Shown here piece by piece: positions 9,208 to 20,500 of a DNA stretch of 64,000 bases. Each line of letters opens with the position of its first letter. The first letter of the stretch is position 1. The translations under genes and the position numbers were made by a program. Below the pieces are notes generated by a model. The model did not search any database. It saw nothing but the letters and a program-made list of their open reading frames with translations, and had not been told where the DNA came from. Source of the DNA: CAZXWN01 sp964644695 [NCBI: uncultured bacterium] (GTDB lineage: Bacteria; UBP4; UBA4092); contig CAZXWN010000004.1 in the NCBI GenBank assembly GCA_964644695.1, forward strand, positions 74,962 through 138,961, in the 5' to 3' direction.

Positions 9208-10353
9208 TTAACGGCTTTTTTCCATATTTTCGACAAACTTATCGAATAGGTAGCGGGCATCATGAGGTCCGGCTGAAGATTCTGGGTGATATTGAACACA
9301 GAAAATTGGGAGTGTTTCGTGCTCCATACCTTCATTCGACATATCATTGAGATTCAGGTGAGTAATTCGCAAACCGGAATTCTTCACCGAATCAAGGTCC
9401 ACACAGAAACCATGGTTCTGAACAGTAATTTCAATTTTCCCAGTAGCTAATTGTTTGACTGGATGGTTAGCACCACGATGACCAAACTTTAGTTTATATG
9501 TTTTGCCACCAAAGGCCAAACCTAGAATCTGTTGACCTAAACAAATCCCGAAAATCGGCTTTTTCCCAATGAGTTTTTTTACATTCTCAATGAGGTATGT
9601 GACAGCTTCAGGATCACCAGGTCCATTGGACAGGAAGATACCATCAGGATTAAACGCCAAAACATCTTCCGCGGACATATCCGCTGGAACAACGGTAACT
9701 TTGCAGTTATGCGCTGCCAGCAATCGGAGAATGTTCAGTTTGATACCACAGTCGTAAGCAACCACATGGAACTTCGCTTTATCGGGAGAATAATCAGCGT
9801 AGCACCCATTCCATTCAAGGTCGGACTTGTTAGGGACAAATACATAGGGCTTTTCAATCGTAACTTCTTTGACCAAATCTCGCCCGACTAAGTGGGGGGA
9901 ATTCTTCGCCTTCTCCACAAGTCTTTCAGGATTATCATCCACCGTCGAAATGACGCCTTGTTTTGCACCATACGTCCGGAGATGTTTGGTCAGTGCACGG
10001 GTATCCACACCCTCGATACCGACGATACCATGTTTGTTCAAATACGTACCAAGATCACTGTCAGCCCGATAGTTACTAGTAATGCCGGAGTATTCTCTGA
10101 TGATAAAACCTTCAACATAGGGTTGGCGAGATTCCACATCTTCAGCATTAACTCCGTAATTACCAATCAACGGATAGGTCATGGTAACGATTTGACCCTT
10201 ATAGGATGGATCTGTCAGGATTTCCTGATAACCGGTCATGGAAGTATTGAATACAACTTCCCCGTAATTCTCACCTTCAGCACCGAAGGCATAGCCATGG
10301 AAGACTTTTCCATCTTCTAAGGCAAGGATGGCAGGTTTTTTAACTTTATTCAT
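9208..10353 (-). CDS. carA: Carbamoyl-phosphate synthase small subunit
   Basis: Glutamine amidotransferase subunit that supplies ammonia to CarB for carbamoyl phosphate (arginine and pyrimidines). 381 aa, complete. The N-terminal CarA domain begins with LALEDGKVFHGYAFG and contains NTSMTGYQEILTDPSY. The class I GATase domain has Cys271 in GICLGQQ and His356/Glu358 in VQYHPESS. carB is not adjacent. No Shine-Dalgarno is seen; a TATAAT at 10362-10367 lies just upstream, so the transcript may be almost leaderless. Confidence 0.96.
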   Translation of the reverse strand: MNKVKKPAILALEDGKVFHGYAFGAEGENYGEVVFNTSMTGYQEILTDPSYKGQIVTMTYPLIGNYGVNAEDVESRQPYVEGFIIREYSGITSNYRADSDLGTYLNKHGIVGIEGVDTRALTKHLRTYGAKQGVISTVDDNPERLVEKAKNSPHLVGRDLVKEVTIEKPYVFVPNKSDLEWNGCYADYSPDKAKFHVVAYDCGIKLNILRLLAAHNCKVTVVPADMSAEDVLAFNPDGIFLSNGPGDPEAVTYLIENVKKLIGKKPIFGICLGQQILGLAFGGKTYKLKFGHRGANHPVKQLATGKIEITVQNHGFCVDLDSVKNSGLRITHLNLNDMSNEGMEHETLPIFCVQYHPESSAGPHDARYLFDKFVENMEKSR

Positions 10354-10361
10354 GATTATTA

Positions 10362-10367
10362 ATTATA
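10362..10367 (-). promoter_or_regulatory. Putative -10 box of carA
   Basis: TATAAT on the minus strand, 8 nt before the ATG. No good -35 is evident at 16-18 bp. If used, transcription would begin within about 2 nt of the start codon. Confidence 0.4.
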
Positions 10368-10485
10368 GCGTAACCCTGCCCAACTCCTGAATAACATCCA
10401 ATAAATATCATGTTGTACAACTTTAATAGACAATTTAGTCAACTGATGTTAATTTATGGAAAATTTATCAAGGAGAATTGTTTAT

Positions 10486-11703
10486 ATGCCGATATGCAGA
10501 GGGAAGCTAATTCAACTTCAAACATTTATCTTGTGCCTTTCACTGGCAGGAGCTTCATTCGGGCTCACATTAAATCTCAAGAATGGAGCGGGTCTGGAAG
10601 GTAAACTCATTGAGCGTTTCAACAACCAGGTTACGATGGAAAACAAAGGGATTCGGACTACGGTCCCAGTCAGCAGGGTGAACGATCCAGAAACTACCTG
10701 GATGAAAGAAGCTCAGGATGCCTTTGATAAAGAGGATTATGCCACCTGCCAGGATTATTGTAAGCAGATCCTGATATGGAATTCTGCATCAGCAGAGGCA
10801 CAGAATTTATTAAAGCAAGCGGCAGTGGGGTCCAAGAACCGAGTCACAAAACTTGAGGCAGAACGTATTGCCAAAGAGCAACAGGAAGCCGCCCAAAAGG
10901 CACTGGAAGCGCAAAAGAAACTAGAAGCCGCGACCAGTATATCGAGCACTTCAAGTAAACAAACTACCGCTCATAACAATGGATCCGCGATAGATATTAA
11001 TACGATCCTCACTAATATCCAAAATACTTATACAGCCATTGACGCCTTCAAGATGTCCACAAAGGTTAAAATCTCTACCAATATACTGGGCATGAGAGAA
11101 ACGAGTGAGCATATTGTCTCTATGGAATCCATACCATCTAAAAAACTGTTTAAATACAATAATTCCAACTCGGCTATGCATTCGGATGGTAAAAATATTT
11201 ACCTGCTGTCTCAAGCGAAAAAACAATACATACAATTTTCAATAGCCGAAGCATTATCTCAAGATCCTAATAATGAATTATCCGAATTAATGGATGCACT
11301 AGGTCCTATCGCTACAATTACGAAATCGAAAAACCCCGCATTTTTACGGGAAGAAACCCTTACTGTAAACAATCAACCGCATGACTGTTATGTCATTCGA
11401 ATAGATGCCGACCCCAATCCATCAAAATCGCTTATCAATGGCCCAATACTCTATTGGGTAGATAAGAATACCTGGTACATATTGAAAAAATATGCCAGTA
11501 AGGGAACCAAAGATGGAAAAATGACGACGGAACAGACAACCTATATCAATAATTTTGATCCACACCCACAGTTTGCTGCCAATCATTTCAATTTCAGTCC
11601 ACCTTCAGGCTACCAATTTGTTGATATGAAAAAGATACAAGATTCCTTCCAAAAGCCAAAAGAAAAAATTTCACAGGCAAACAAGCGCCAGACTTTACGT
11701 TAA
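10486..11703 (+). CDS. Exported protein with LolA-like domain (N-terminal part of a frameshifted LolA-thioredoxin protein)
   Basis: 405 aa as read. Start at 10486 has AAGGAGA 10 nt upstream and gives a signal peptide ending near GASFG. Then follow a short beta region (LKNGAGLEGKLIERF...), a helical TPR-like piece with a Gln/Ala/Lys-rich coil (about residues 110-150), and from about 170 a LolA/DUF2092-like beta domain with the pattern SMESIPSKKLFKY...SDGKNIYLLSQAKKQY. The frame ends soon after the run of six A at 11663-11668. The next frame continues as a thioredoxin domain, so the natural protein is probably longer. Confidence 0.7.
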   Translation: MPICRGKLIQLQTFILCLSLAGASFGLTLNLKNGAGLEGKLIERFNNQVTMENKGIRTTVPVSRVNDPETTWMKEAQDAFDKEDYATCQDYCKQILIWNSASAEAQNLLKQAAVGSKNRVTKLEAERIAKEQQEAAQKALEAQKKLEAATSISSTSSKQTTAHNNGSAIDINTILTNIQNTYTAIDAFKMSTKVKISTNILGMRETSEHIVSMESIPSKKLFKYNNSNSAMHSDGKNIYLLSQAKKQYIQFSIAEALSQDPNNELSELMDALGPIATITKSKNPAFLREETLTVNNQPHDCYVIRIDADPNPSKSLINGPILYWVDKNTWYILKKYASKGTKDGKMTTEQTTYINNFDPHPQFAANHFNFSPPSGYQFVDMKKIQDSFQKPKEKISQANKRQTLR

Positions 11704-12089
11704 AAGCCATCAATTACAATGCCTCATACAACTTGAAAAGCTTGAGAGGAAAAGTAGTTTTGATAGACTTCTTTGCATCCTGGTGTCCCCCTTGCAGAAA
11801 AGAACTCCCTTCCATAGAAAAATTGCATAAGGAATTTGCTCCAAAAGGATTGGTCGTTTTAGGAATCAATGACGAAAAGAGATCAGTTATTGATGATTTC
11901 AGAGGGAAAAGGGGATTAACTTTCCCGATATTAGATGACACTCAAAATATGATTTCGAGAAGCTATCATGTCACAGGGATTCCAACAACACTTGTCGTTT
12001 GGAAAAATGGTGTTGTGGTGGCACATTTTGTTGGAGCAGCAAGCGAACAAAATTTGAGAGATGCTTTAGCAAAAGCAGGTATTCGTTAA
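11667..12089 (+). CDS. TlpA/ResA-like thioredoxin domain, frameshifted continuation of the upstream gene
   Basis: From 11667 this frame reads NFTGKQAPDFTLKAI..., the usual beginning of a TlpA-type periplasmic thiol reductase, then FFASWCPPCRKELP (redox CxxC) and GIPTTLVVWKNG (cis-Pro loop). There is no ATG, GTG or TTG before the conserved APDF segment; the first possible start (TTG at 11733) lies inside the domain, and without a signal peptide the protein could not reach the periplasm. The likeliest explanation is a one-base deletion in the A-run at 11663-11668; seven A would join both frames. Programmed slippage is possible but not shown. Confidence 0.7.
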   Translation, partial: NFTGKQAPDFTLKAINYNASYNLKSLRGKVVLIDFFASWCPPCRKELPSIEKLHKEFAPKGLVVLGINDEKRSVIDDFRGKRGLTFPILDDTQNMISRSYHVTGIPTTLVVWKNGVVVAHFVGAASEQNLRDALAKAGIR

Positions 12090-12112
12090 ACATATACTTT
12101 GTTAAAAAAGAA

Positions 12113-12140
12113 AAGACCGACCTTCGAAAAGGCCGGTCTT
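12113..12140. terminator. Bidirectional terminator
   Basis: AAGACCG-A-CCTT pairs with AAGG-C-CGGTCTT around a CGAA loop, flanked by A- and T-runs on the two sides. It serves the thioredoxin gene (+) and the peroxiredoxin gene (-). Confidence 0.85.
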
Positions 12141-12156
12141 TTTTTATTACTGTAAA

Positions 12157-12621
12157 TTAAAGACTTTTCAGAACATCCAGGAAAGCGGACAAATCCCGTT
12201 CTTTAACCAACTCATTCACATGGGTAAACCTGACCACTCCTTGTTTATCAATGATGATCGTGGCTCTTTGAGCAATCCCGTGGTCGTCTGCATAGACACC
12301 ATATTTTTTAGCAACATCGCCTTTGGGATGAAAATCTGACAACATGGGGAACTGGGACACTTTACAATGCCCGGCAAAGGCTTTCAATGTGTACAAAGAA
12401 TCCACACTGACAGAGAAAAACACGGTATCATTAGCGGTTAATTCAGCAATGTGCTTTTCAAAATTGGGCATCTCATTAGCACACACGGGAGAGAAAGCCA
12501 GCGGAAAGAAGAATAATACGACATTCTTTTTACCCTTGAAATCAGATAGTTTTACTTTTCCTTCACCCAGAGTGGAGGCAAGTTCGAAATCTGGAGCAGA
12601 TTGACCGACATTAATTGGCAT
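12157..12621 (-). CDS. Peroxiredoxin (AhpE/Bcp-like)
   Basis: 154 aa thiol peroxidase, cytoplasmic. The peroxidatic Cys47 lies in FPLAFSPVCANE (Ser for the usual Thr, an accepted variant). A second Cys86 (GHCKVSQ) could be a resolving residue. The conserved Arg is in AQRATIIIDKQGVVR. The start is supported by GAAGGAGT upstream. Lying back-to-back with a thioredoxin-domain gene is suggestive of redox function but they are not in one operon. Confidence 0.88.
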   Translation of the reverse strand: MPINVGQSAPDFELASTLGEGKVKLSDFKGKKNVVLFFFPLAFSPVCANEMPNFEKHIAELTANDTVFFSVSVDSLYTLKAFAGHCKVSQFPMLSDFHPKGDVAKKYGVYADDHGIAQRATIIIDKQGVVRFTHVNELVKERDLSAFLDVLKSL

Positions 12622-12688
12622 TTCAGTAACTCCTTCTATTCATTTATGAGTTTTGCTTGATAAAGAAATAAACCCATAAACAACAGAA

Positions 12689-14263
12689 TTAGTTCCTGAG
12701 AATTTTACCGGCGAGAGCTCCGGTATGGATACCTTCTTCAATGATGGTTTTGCCATTCACTAAAACATATTCAATACCCAATGGATATTGATGAGGTTTC
12801 ATGAAGGTTGCGGTATCCTTGATACGGTTAATATCAAAAATCACGATGTCCCCGTAATAATCCTTTGCCAGAATCCCACGGTCTTTCAGATGCAGAATTT
12901 CAGCATTCAGTCCTGTCATTTTACGAATGGCCTCTTCAAGGGAAAAGAGATTCTTCTCCTTTGAGTAATGAGAAATAACCCGGGGGAATGTGCCGTAAGC
13001 ACGGGGATGGGGCTGGTCTTCATTCAACGGAGGATAAGGTGCACGGGCCGTTGTATCCGAACCAATAGAGACCCAGGGTTGAGAAATAAAAGCATCCGTT
13101 TCGGTATCATCCATAGAGAAAAATATTGCGCTGACCATTCCGTCTTCTTCCAGAAGAATATCGCACACCGTATCCGGAATAGACTTATTGCGTTCAGCGG
13201 CGATACTCTGAAGTTGTTTGCCTAGTAAATCATGATTTTTATGCACAGAAGAAATGAGTGTGTCTTCATAACCTGACTCCTGCCCAATATTAGCGACAAT
13301 TTCTTCAATGATTCGAGCCCGGGATTGGGGATCCCGCAGACGCTCCAACATGCGAGCCATACCGCCATCATGAGCCCAGTCTGGCAACATTGAGGATAAC
13401 TCTGTCGAAGAGGCAATATAGGGATAACGGTCGGCATGAACCGGCAACCCGGCATCAACCGCCATCTGTATCAGTTCAATCGCCCATTTTCCTTTGCCCC
13501 AGTTTTTCCGACCTGCCGATTTTAAGTGGGAAATCTGAACGGGGATTTTTGCACGCCGCCCGATAGTCAAAGTCTCCGTAATAGATTCCAGCAACAACCG
13601 GCCTTCACTTCTCATATGCGAAGCATAGATGCCACCTTTAGCCGCCACAACTTTAGCGATTTCGACAATTTCATCCATGGCAGCAAAACACCCCGGAGGA
13701 TAAATCAACCCGGTGGTTAATCCCAAGGCCCCCTGCTCCATTGATTTTTCCATTTCATATTTTTGCTTATTCAATTCCTCAGGAGTCGGCGGTCGGTTAT
13801 CTTCGCCCATACAATAGATCCGTAATCCGCCATGCCCAATAAACGAACCATAATTAGTCCCTATACCTTGTTTTTCTAATCGGGAATAGAATCCACCTAT
13901 ATCTTCCCAATCGAGCTCCAAACCATGTTTCTTCATAAATTCCCGGGTCTCAACATGTCCAATAGGACCGATAGGGAATGGGCTGATACCACAATTACCA
14001 GAGATATCAGAAGTCACCCCCTGACGAATTTTACTTTCTGAGCGGGGATTTACCAGTAATGACACATCTGTATGGGAATGGATATCAATAAATCCGGGAC
14101 AAACACATTTGCCGGACGCATCAATAATCCGGTTGGCTTTGTTTTCCGGAATACCGGATTCCATAGCAACAATCTTTTCACCCTGGATGGCAACATCCGT
14201 TTTTATGCGGGGCTTTCCAGTCCCATCGATTACTTCTCCGTTTTTTATCAGCAAATCAAACAT
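12689..14263 (-). CDS. D-aminoacylase / N-acyl-D-amino-acid deacylase family
   Basis: Amidohydrolase-superfamily enzyme, 524 aa, that hydrolyses N-acyl-D-amino acids or related compounds. The N-terminal beta domain (FDLLIKNGEVIDGTGKPR) is followed by metal ligands HSHTD (about 62-66), the structural/metal Cys in ISGNCGISPFP, then SHMRSEG and QISHLKSAG, and SDTTARAPYP in the C-terminal third. The C-terminal segment is VLVNGKTIIEEGIHTGALAGKILRN. Close to the D-aminoacylase/dihydroorotase-like group; substrate (D-Ala/D-Glu peptides from murein is a guess) not established. Monocistronic. Confidence 0.88.
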   Translation of the reverse strand: MFDLLIKNGEVIDGTGKPRIKTDVAIQGEKIVAMESGIPENKANRIIDASGKCVCPGFIDIHSHTDVSLLVNPRSESKIRQGVTSDISGNCGISPFPIGPIGHVETREFMKKHGLELDWEDIGGFYSRLEKQGIGTNYGSFIGHGGLRIYCMGEDNRPPTPEELNKQKYEMEKSMEQGALGLTTGLIYPPGCFAAMDEIVEIAKVVAAKGGIYASHMRSEGRLLLESITETLTIGRRAKIPVQISHLKSAGRKNWGKGKWAIELIQMAVDAGLPVHADRYPYIASSTELSSMLPDWAHDGGMARMLERLRDPQSRARIIEEIVANIGQESGYEDTLISSVHKNHDLLGKQLQSIAAERNKSIPDTVCDILLEEDGMVSAIFFSMDDTETDAFISQPWVSIGSDTTARAPYPPLNEDQPHPRAYGTFPRVISHYSKEKNLFSLEEAIRKMTGLNAEILHLKDRGILAKDYYGDIVIFDINRIKDTATFMKPHQYPLGIEYVLVNGKTIIEEGIHTGALAGKILRN

Positions 14264-14354
14264 GATATTTACTCACATTCTCCACATTCATTAAAAGCAC
14301 ATTAAAATCCTTGACTTATTATAAACCTATTATTCACTTTTCCGCAGGTAAAGA

Positions 14355-14386
14355 AAAAGGAACGGGACTCTTCCTCCGTTCCTTTT
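14355..14386 (-). terminator. Terminator of the ADP-ribosylglycohydrolase gene
   Basis: An 11-bp perfect stem AAAAGGAACGG / CCGTTCCTTTT; on the minus strand it is followed by TTTTTCTTT. Confidence 0.9.
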
Positions 14387-14408
14387 GACATTCTTGTGAA
14401 GTTCAATA

Positions 14409-15743
14409 TTATCCTGTTATTTTCTTTGCCTGGACCAGTGTTCTCTCCGCCAAATCTGTAAACCGACTGTGAGTAAAACCTACCACATCAGAATGAAGGG
14501 TATCATTCAGAGGGCCTGTCCATTTGTGGGGAAGTTGTACAGCACCCAGGAAAGCCCCCATGATGGAGCCGGCGGTAGCACCATTACAATCAGTGTCCCA
14601 ACCTCCCATGACAGCCAGAGTGATTGCCTTTTCATAATCACCCTCAGAATAACACAGGGCATTGATGACAATAGCCGCATTGTTGATAGTATGAACAGCA
14701 TGATACCGACCAAACACATCCCGAATCCGGGAAATAGTCTTCATGGGGTCTTTATCTTCAATGACCCATGTCCGAACCTGCTGGATGGCTTCAAAAAGTC
14801 GTGATGTTTTGGGGATTTCAGCCAGCCCCGCATCAATAGCCTGGTCCAGAGTCTTTGATGTGAAAGCCGCCGCAATAATGGCCGCAAACATCATCTCTCC
14901 ATAGATACCATTTTTCACATGGGAGATACAGGCATCCTTATAGGCCAGTTCCGCCGCTTTCTCAGGCCATCCTGGGGCGACATAACCAAAAGCATCCGCA
15001 CGAATTTGGGCTCCGATCCATTCCCGATAAGGATTGTTTCGGGTGGCAGAATCCGGCGGATTGATATTACGGGTGAAGTTCCAGTAAGCTACTTTTTCCG
15101 CAGTATAAACCCGGTTATAAGGCAATTTCATTGTCCATTCGAGGGCGACATTTTCCGGGGTAAAACCTTCCCCATATTTCTCCACATAATGAAGTCCCAG
15201 ACAGGTGTAATCCATATCATCATCCCGTTCACAGGCCTTCAGGACATCCCGGTCGATAATCTTCATTTCATGGGCCCAATGATGATAATTAATTTTTTCA
15301 GGGACCTCTAAAGTCGGGTAAGGTAAATAACCTGTAATGGGCCAACATCCATGGGCTTTCAACATTTTTACCATGGCGTCATATTCATTCATAAACGGTT
15401 CAACAAGTTTTCCCAGAGTACATCCGGCACCACGACCCAGCCATGCCCCCAGAATCTTATCCTTCAATACGTCGTCAGAGGGTAGTTTCTTAAATCGGCG
15501 AATTCCCCGACTGCGTTTCTTCAGAATTTTGGAATAGTCACTGGGTTCCTGATAAGGATAATCTTTACGGGGTTTGAGTTTAGCCGCTTTCTTATATAAG
15601 GCTTCGCACTTCTTCTCTGCCTGAGGATCTTTCTCGGATATAGCTTCATAGTGAGCCGTCAATTCAGCGACATCACAACCTTCCTCTGCCAACTGGCGAA
15701 GCTCGTTCTTAAATAACTGATACAGTGTTTCAGTAAACAGCAT
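14409..15743 (-). CDS. ADP-ribosylglycohydrolase family protein
   Basis: 444 aa. The DraG/ARH fold is indicated by GAWLGRGAGCTLGK near residue 92 (family: GxxxGDALGxP), the acidic metal motif DDDMDYTCLGLHY (family: TDDT), and VMGGWDTDCNGATAGSIMGA (family: GGDTDTxAAxxGai). Both metal motifs are altered, with Trp after GG and Asp-Asp-Met-Asp for TDDT, as in a large subgroup with unproven substrate. A charged N-terminal helical extension of about 85 residues precedes the domain. SD TCCTCC (minus-strand GGAGGA) is close to the start. Function is probably hydrolysis of an N- or O-glycosidic ADP-ribose-like link. Confidence 0.85.
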   Translation of the reverse strand: MLFTETLYQLFKNELRQLAEEGCDVAELTAHYEAISEKDPQAEKKCEALYKKAAKLKPRKDYPYQEPSDYSKILKKRSRGIRRFKKLPSDDVLKDKILGAWLGRGAGCTLGKLVEPFMNEYDAMVKMLKAHGCWPITGYLPYPTLEVPEKINYHHWAHEMKIIDRDVLKACERDDDMDYTCLGLHYVEKYGEGFTPENVALEWTMKLPYNRVYTAEKVAYWNFTRNINPPDSATRNNPYREWIGAQIRADAFGYVAPGWPEKAAELAYKDACISHVKNGIYGEMMFAAIIAAAFTSKTLDQAIDAGLAEIPKTSRLFEAIQQVRTWVIEDKDPMKTISRIRDVFGRYHAVHTINNAAIVINALCYSEGDYEKAITLAVMGGWDTDCNGATAGSIMGAFLGAVQLPHKWTGPLNDTLHSDVVGFTHSRFTDLAERTLVQAKKITG

Positions 15744-15768
15744 TTGATTATCCTCCGGATACTAATAA

Positions 15769-15793
15769 AAAAAGGGCTGAATCAGCCCTTTTT
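15769..15793 (-). terminator. Terminator of the tgt-yajC operon
   Basis: An 11-bp perfect stem AAAAAGGGCTG / CAGCCCTTTTT with a three-base loop; followed by a T-run on the minus strand. Confidence 0.9.
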
Positions 15794-15825
15794 AGAATAC
15801 TTATTTTTATGATTCCGAAATACTC

Positions 15826-16191
15826 CTACTTTTCAGGAGCAACCGGTGACTCAGCACTCTGAACAGAAACGATAGCCGTACGGGAGATATCCAGTTTCAC
15901 ATTATCTGCCACTTTCACTTTCAGGACATCACCGGAAGCATTGGTGATGATGCCATGGATTCCTCCAGAGGTAATGACCTTATCGCCTACCTTAAGGTTG
16001 TTTAAACGCTCCTGATGTTTTTTCTGTTCTTTTCGCTGTGGGGCAATCAAAAAGAAATAGAAAATCACCATAATGATGACCATCATAAATATGGGGTTAG
16101 CAAAAATGGCGGCCGGGCCTGTCGGTTGTGCACCACCTTGAGCGGCTGGAGTACCCATTGCATACGCATTCTGAATCAAAAATCCAAACAT
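15826..16191 (-). CDS. yajC: Preprotein translocase subunit YajC
   Basis: 121 aa single-pass inner-membrane protein associated with SecDF. One membrane helix (about residues 31-50, PIFMMVIIMVIFYFFLIAPQRKEQKKHQERL), then a cytoplasmic domain with LKVGDKVITSGGIHGIITN, the standard YajC signature. It follows tgt by about 30 bp, the common tgt-yajC order; secD is not in the window. Confidence 0.96.
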   Translation of the reverse strand: MFGFLIQNAYAMGTPAAQGGAQPTGPAAIFANPIFMMVIIMVIFYFFLIAPQRKEQKKHQERLNNLKVGDKVITSGGIHGIITNASGDVLKVKVADNVKLDISRTAIVSVQSAESPVAPEK

Positions 16192-16220
16192 AGTCTTAAT
16201 TCTCCTTAATAAATTCGTCT

Positions 16221-17387
<1,167 letters not shown>

Positions 17388-17442
17388 TCAAACGATATTT
17401 GTAAAATTATACCGTACCTAATGTCCCGTTAATGGAGAATAA

Positions 17443-17489
17443 ACGAAGAAGGTACGGACCAGGTCCGAGCAGCTCCGTGAATGAATCGA
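17443..17489. repeat. 47-bp palindromic dispersed repeat, copy A
   Basis: Begins ACGAAGAAGG, has a GC-rich core with ACGGA and TCCGT arms, and ends GTGAATGAATCG. Same length and flanks as copies at 26109, 36634 and 48472. It lies in the gap downstream of the HD-GYP gene and upstream of tgt. Confidence 0.8.
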
Positions 17490-17564
17490 ATGGATGAGGA
17501 ATCCCCGTCGAACCAAATCAGGTATTTACACGGATTATTTTGACAGAAACAAAAGAACTCCCAT

Positions 17565-20500
17565 TTACTTTTTGGGGGATTGATCCATCATCAAATTAAG
17601 GAATATTCGGGTAATACGGGGATCGAACTGAACTCCAGATAATTCCTGAATGTAATTCCAGACTTTCTCTGGAGGCCAGCCCTTTCGATAAGGACGGTCT
17701 GAAGTTAAGGCATCCCAGACATCCACCAGAGTAAATATCCGGGCGGCGATGGGGATTTCTTCGCCTTTCAACCCTCTGGGATATCCTGTCCCATTCCATT
17801 TTTCATGGTGACAATAGGGAATGTCTATGGCTGGACGGAGGTATTCTATCGGATATATCATTTCATAGGCATACACGGGGTGCATCTCCATAATGCCCCA
17901 TTCCTCATCAGTCAACGGACCCGGCTTTAATAAAATTGAATCAGGCACACCAATTTTTCCAATATCATGCAGTAGGGCACCACGCTTGATTTGAGTTATT
18001 TCTTCACCCCGGATACCTAAACGAGTGGCCAGCTCCACTGTAATTTGAGCCACCCTTTGGGTATGTCCCTCAGTATCTTTATCACGCAAATCCATTGCCC
18101 TCGACCACCCTTCCAAGGTAGTTTCATACGCTCGGAGAAGTTCAGTGTTTGTCTTTTGTAGCCCCTCAAATAATTGAGCATTATCAATAGCAATGGCAGC
18201 CTGAGTCCCCAGATTTTCGAAAAATTCAAGCCAATCAGGATCGTCAGGTAATGCAGTTCGGGAATATACTTCCATAACGCCCTTAATCTCACCTTTACTG
18301 ATGAGCGGGACGCCACCATAAGCTCTGAATCCTTCTTTTCTGACCCATTCAGTAAATTTCGAACTAACATTAGAATATTCAAAAATATTTAAGATAATTT
18401 TGGATTGTTTTTCTAAGGCAATCTTCCCGGCAAACCCCTCTGTTAAATCCAATTTAGCTGTAAAATGGTCCTGTAAATGGAATCCTATCCCGGACTTATA
18501 TTCCAACAAGAAACTTGCAGGATTCAACAGCAATATTTCTACGGCATCTACTCTTAACTGAACCTGAACTCGTCGCAACACCGAATGAAGATTAGCCTCC
18601 AGATTTGCACCGCTGGTGATTAACAGGTCAATCTCATGCAGCACATGGATATGCTCCAACTGGTGAATGGCTTTTTGTTCAGATTCCAATCGAACCTGAA
18701 TTTGCTTCTCTAATTCCAGAGCCTGATTTTTTAAATCCTTAAACAAGATATCGTTAGCAATTAGGGCCCCTACTGGATTCGCTATAATCTGCAAGTGTTT
18801 TACGTCAGTCTCTGTAAAACGAATCAACTTGTTTGAGGAATATACACCAATAATCCCAATCACCTTATCGCCAACAATCATTGGAGCGCCCGCATAAGAT
18901 ATAAATTCATAACCACCTTTATACATGGCTGTGAAGTTAGATAATCGAGAATCACTGTGAACATCGTTGATAACTATTGGTTTTTTATCCCGTAGTATCA
19001 GTTTTCCCAACCCTAAACGGCCAGACATGATGGGAATCTTCCCAGACTCAGGTAATCCGCTACTGGCAAGGAGATGTAGATCCTGATGTTCATCTAAAGT
19101 ACGGATAACACAGGCATCTAAATGGAATGCATCTTTTACATATCCTGCAATCTTTTCACATTTATCTGCCAACGGCTCATCACCTGGCATCGCCGTCGTT
19201 ATACTGGCCAGCAGTTCTAATCGGCCTACATGATACCGGAGCTCATCTTCGTTTTTTTTCCGTAAAGAAATATCGCGAATAATAAATTGAATATATGTTT
19301 CATCTTCTATGGAAATCTGGCTGATACTTATTTCAGCCTGGAATACCTGTTGATTTTTCTTAATATGGTTTGCAACAATAATCTGCCCCGTTTCAGTCTT
19401 TAATTTTTCACGTATTTCTAACAAGAGAGAGCTGCACTCCGGGGCAAATAGTTGTTCTATCTTCATGGATTGAATTTCATCTTGAGTATACCCATACAGT
19501 TTTTCAGCTTGATGATTAGCTTCAATAATCCAACAATCCTGGTTTGCCAGTACAATCGTGTCATAAGCATTTTGAGCAAGCAGCTCATAACGCCCCTGGT
19601 ATCGTTTCTTTTCCATCTCATTTTGCAGGGCCAAGTTCTCCAAGTGAACTTGTTGCTGCTTCCAAATCAATAAAATAGTAAAAAGACAAAATCCCACTAG
19701 AATAATGACCGTTCCCAATATCCACAACCCTTTTTCCTTAGCAGGTGCTAACACTTCATCTAGGTCAACTTTTGCCACTAAATACCAGCCACTCCCTGGA
19801 ACAGGCTTGGCGGCAGAAAGCACCCATTTCCCACGATAATCCTTACCAAAAGAGATTTCCTTTTCACCTTTGATAGCTCTGACAGCAACCAACTCTGATC
19901 GACTTAAGGGAATTCGCATTTCCAAGGGTTTTGCTTTACTGTTCCGAAGGGGACTGATGAATACCACTTCCTTGCCTTCTTGGCGAACCAGGAAGGATTC
20001 TGAAGTATTCGTGGGATTCGTCCATTTTTCCAGATAAGGATATAAAAATTGATCCGGGTCTATTTCAAGAATTATTGCCCCCACCACAGGCGCATCGTAT
20101 TCGTTACTGGGATATAAAATGGGAATCCATAAATCCATGTGGGGTTTGTTGTTAAAGGGAGAAACATGTATGTCAGAAAGAAAAATCGTTTTTTTATGAA
20201 TAATATCCTTTGAAATGCTTTGAGCATAAGGGCCTAAAGCATTATTTTCTTTAGAACCTGATAACAATACTTTTCCCTGATTGTCTATAAGCCGATAATC
20301 CCTATACTGATAAGCCTGCATATACTTATCAAAGATGTATAACAAGACCTTCTGTTGCTCTTTATTTCTTTGGCTAATAAATTGATTAACCGCATCTGAA
20401 ATACTCTTACTACTCTGTATCAGTTTGGCATCACCAAGCCGTTCATTCTGCCAACGAACAATTTGCTCAATCTTCAAATCAGTTAGATTGTTAAGAGTCC

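Noticed and set aside
11661-11672. Programmed -1 frameshift at the A-run
   Set aside because: The heptamer A AAA ATT does not allow canonical tandem slippage and no downstream stem or pseudoknot is evident; a one-base deletion explains it more simply. Kept as an open alternative.
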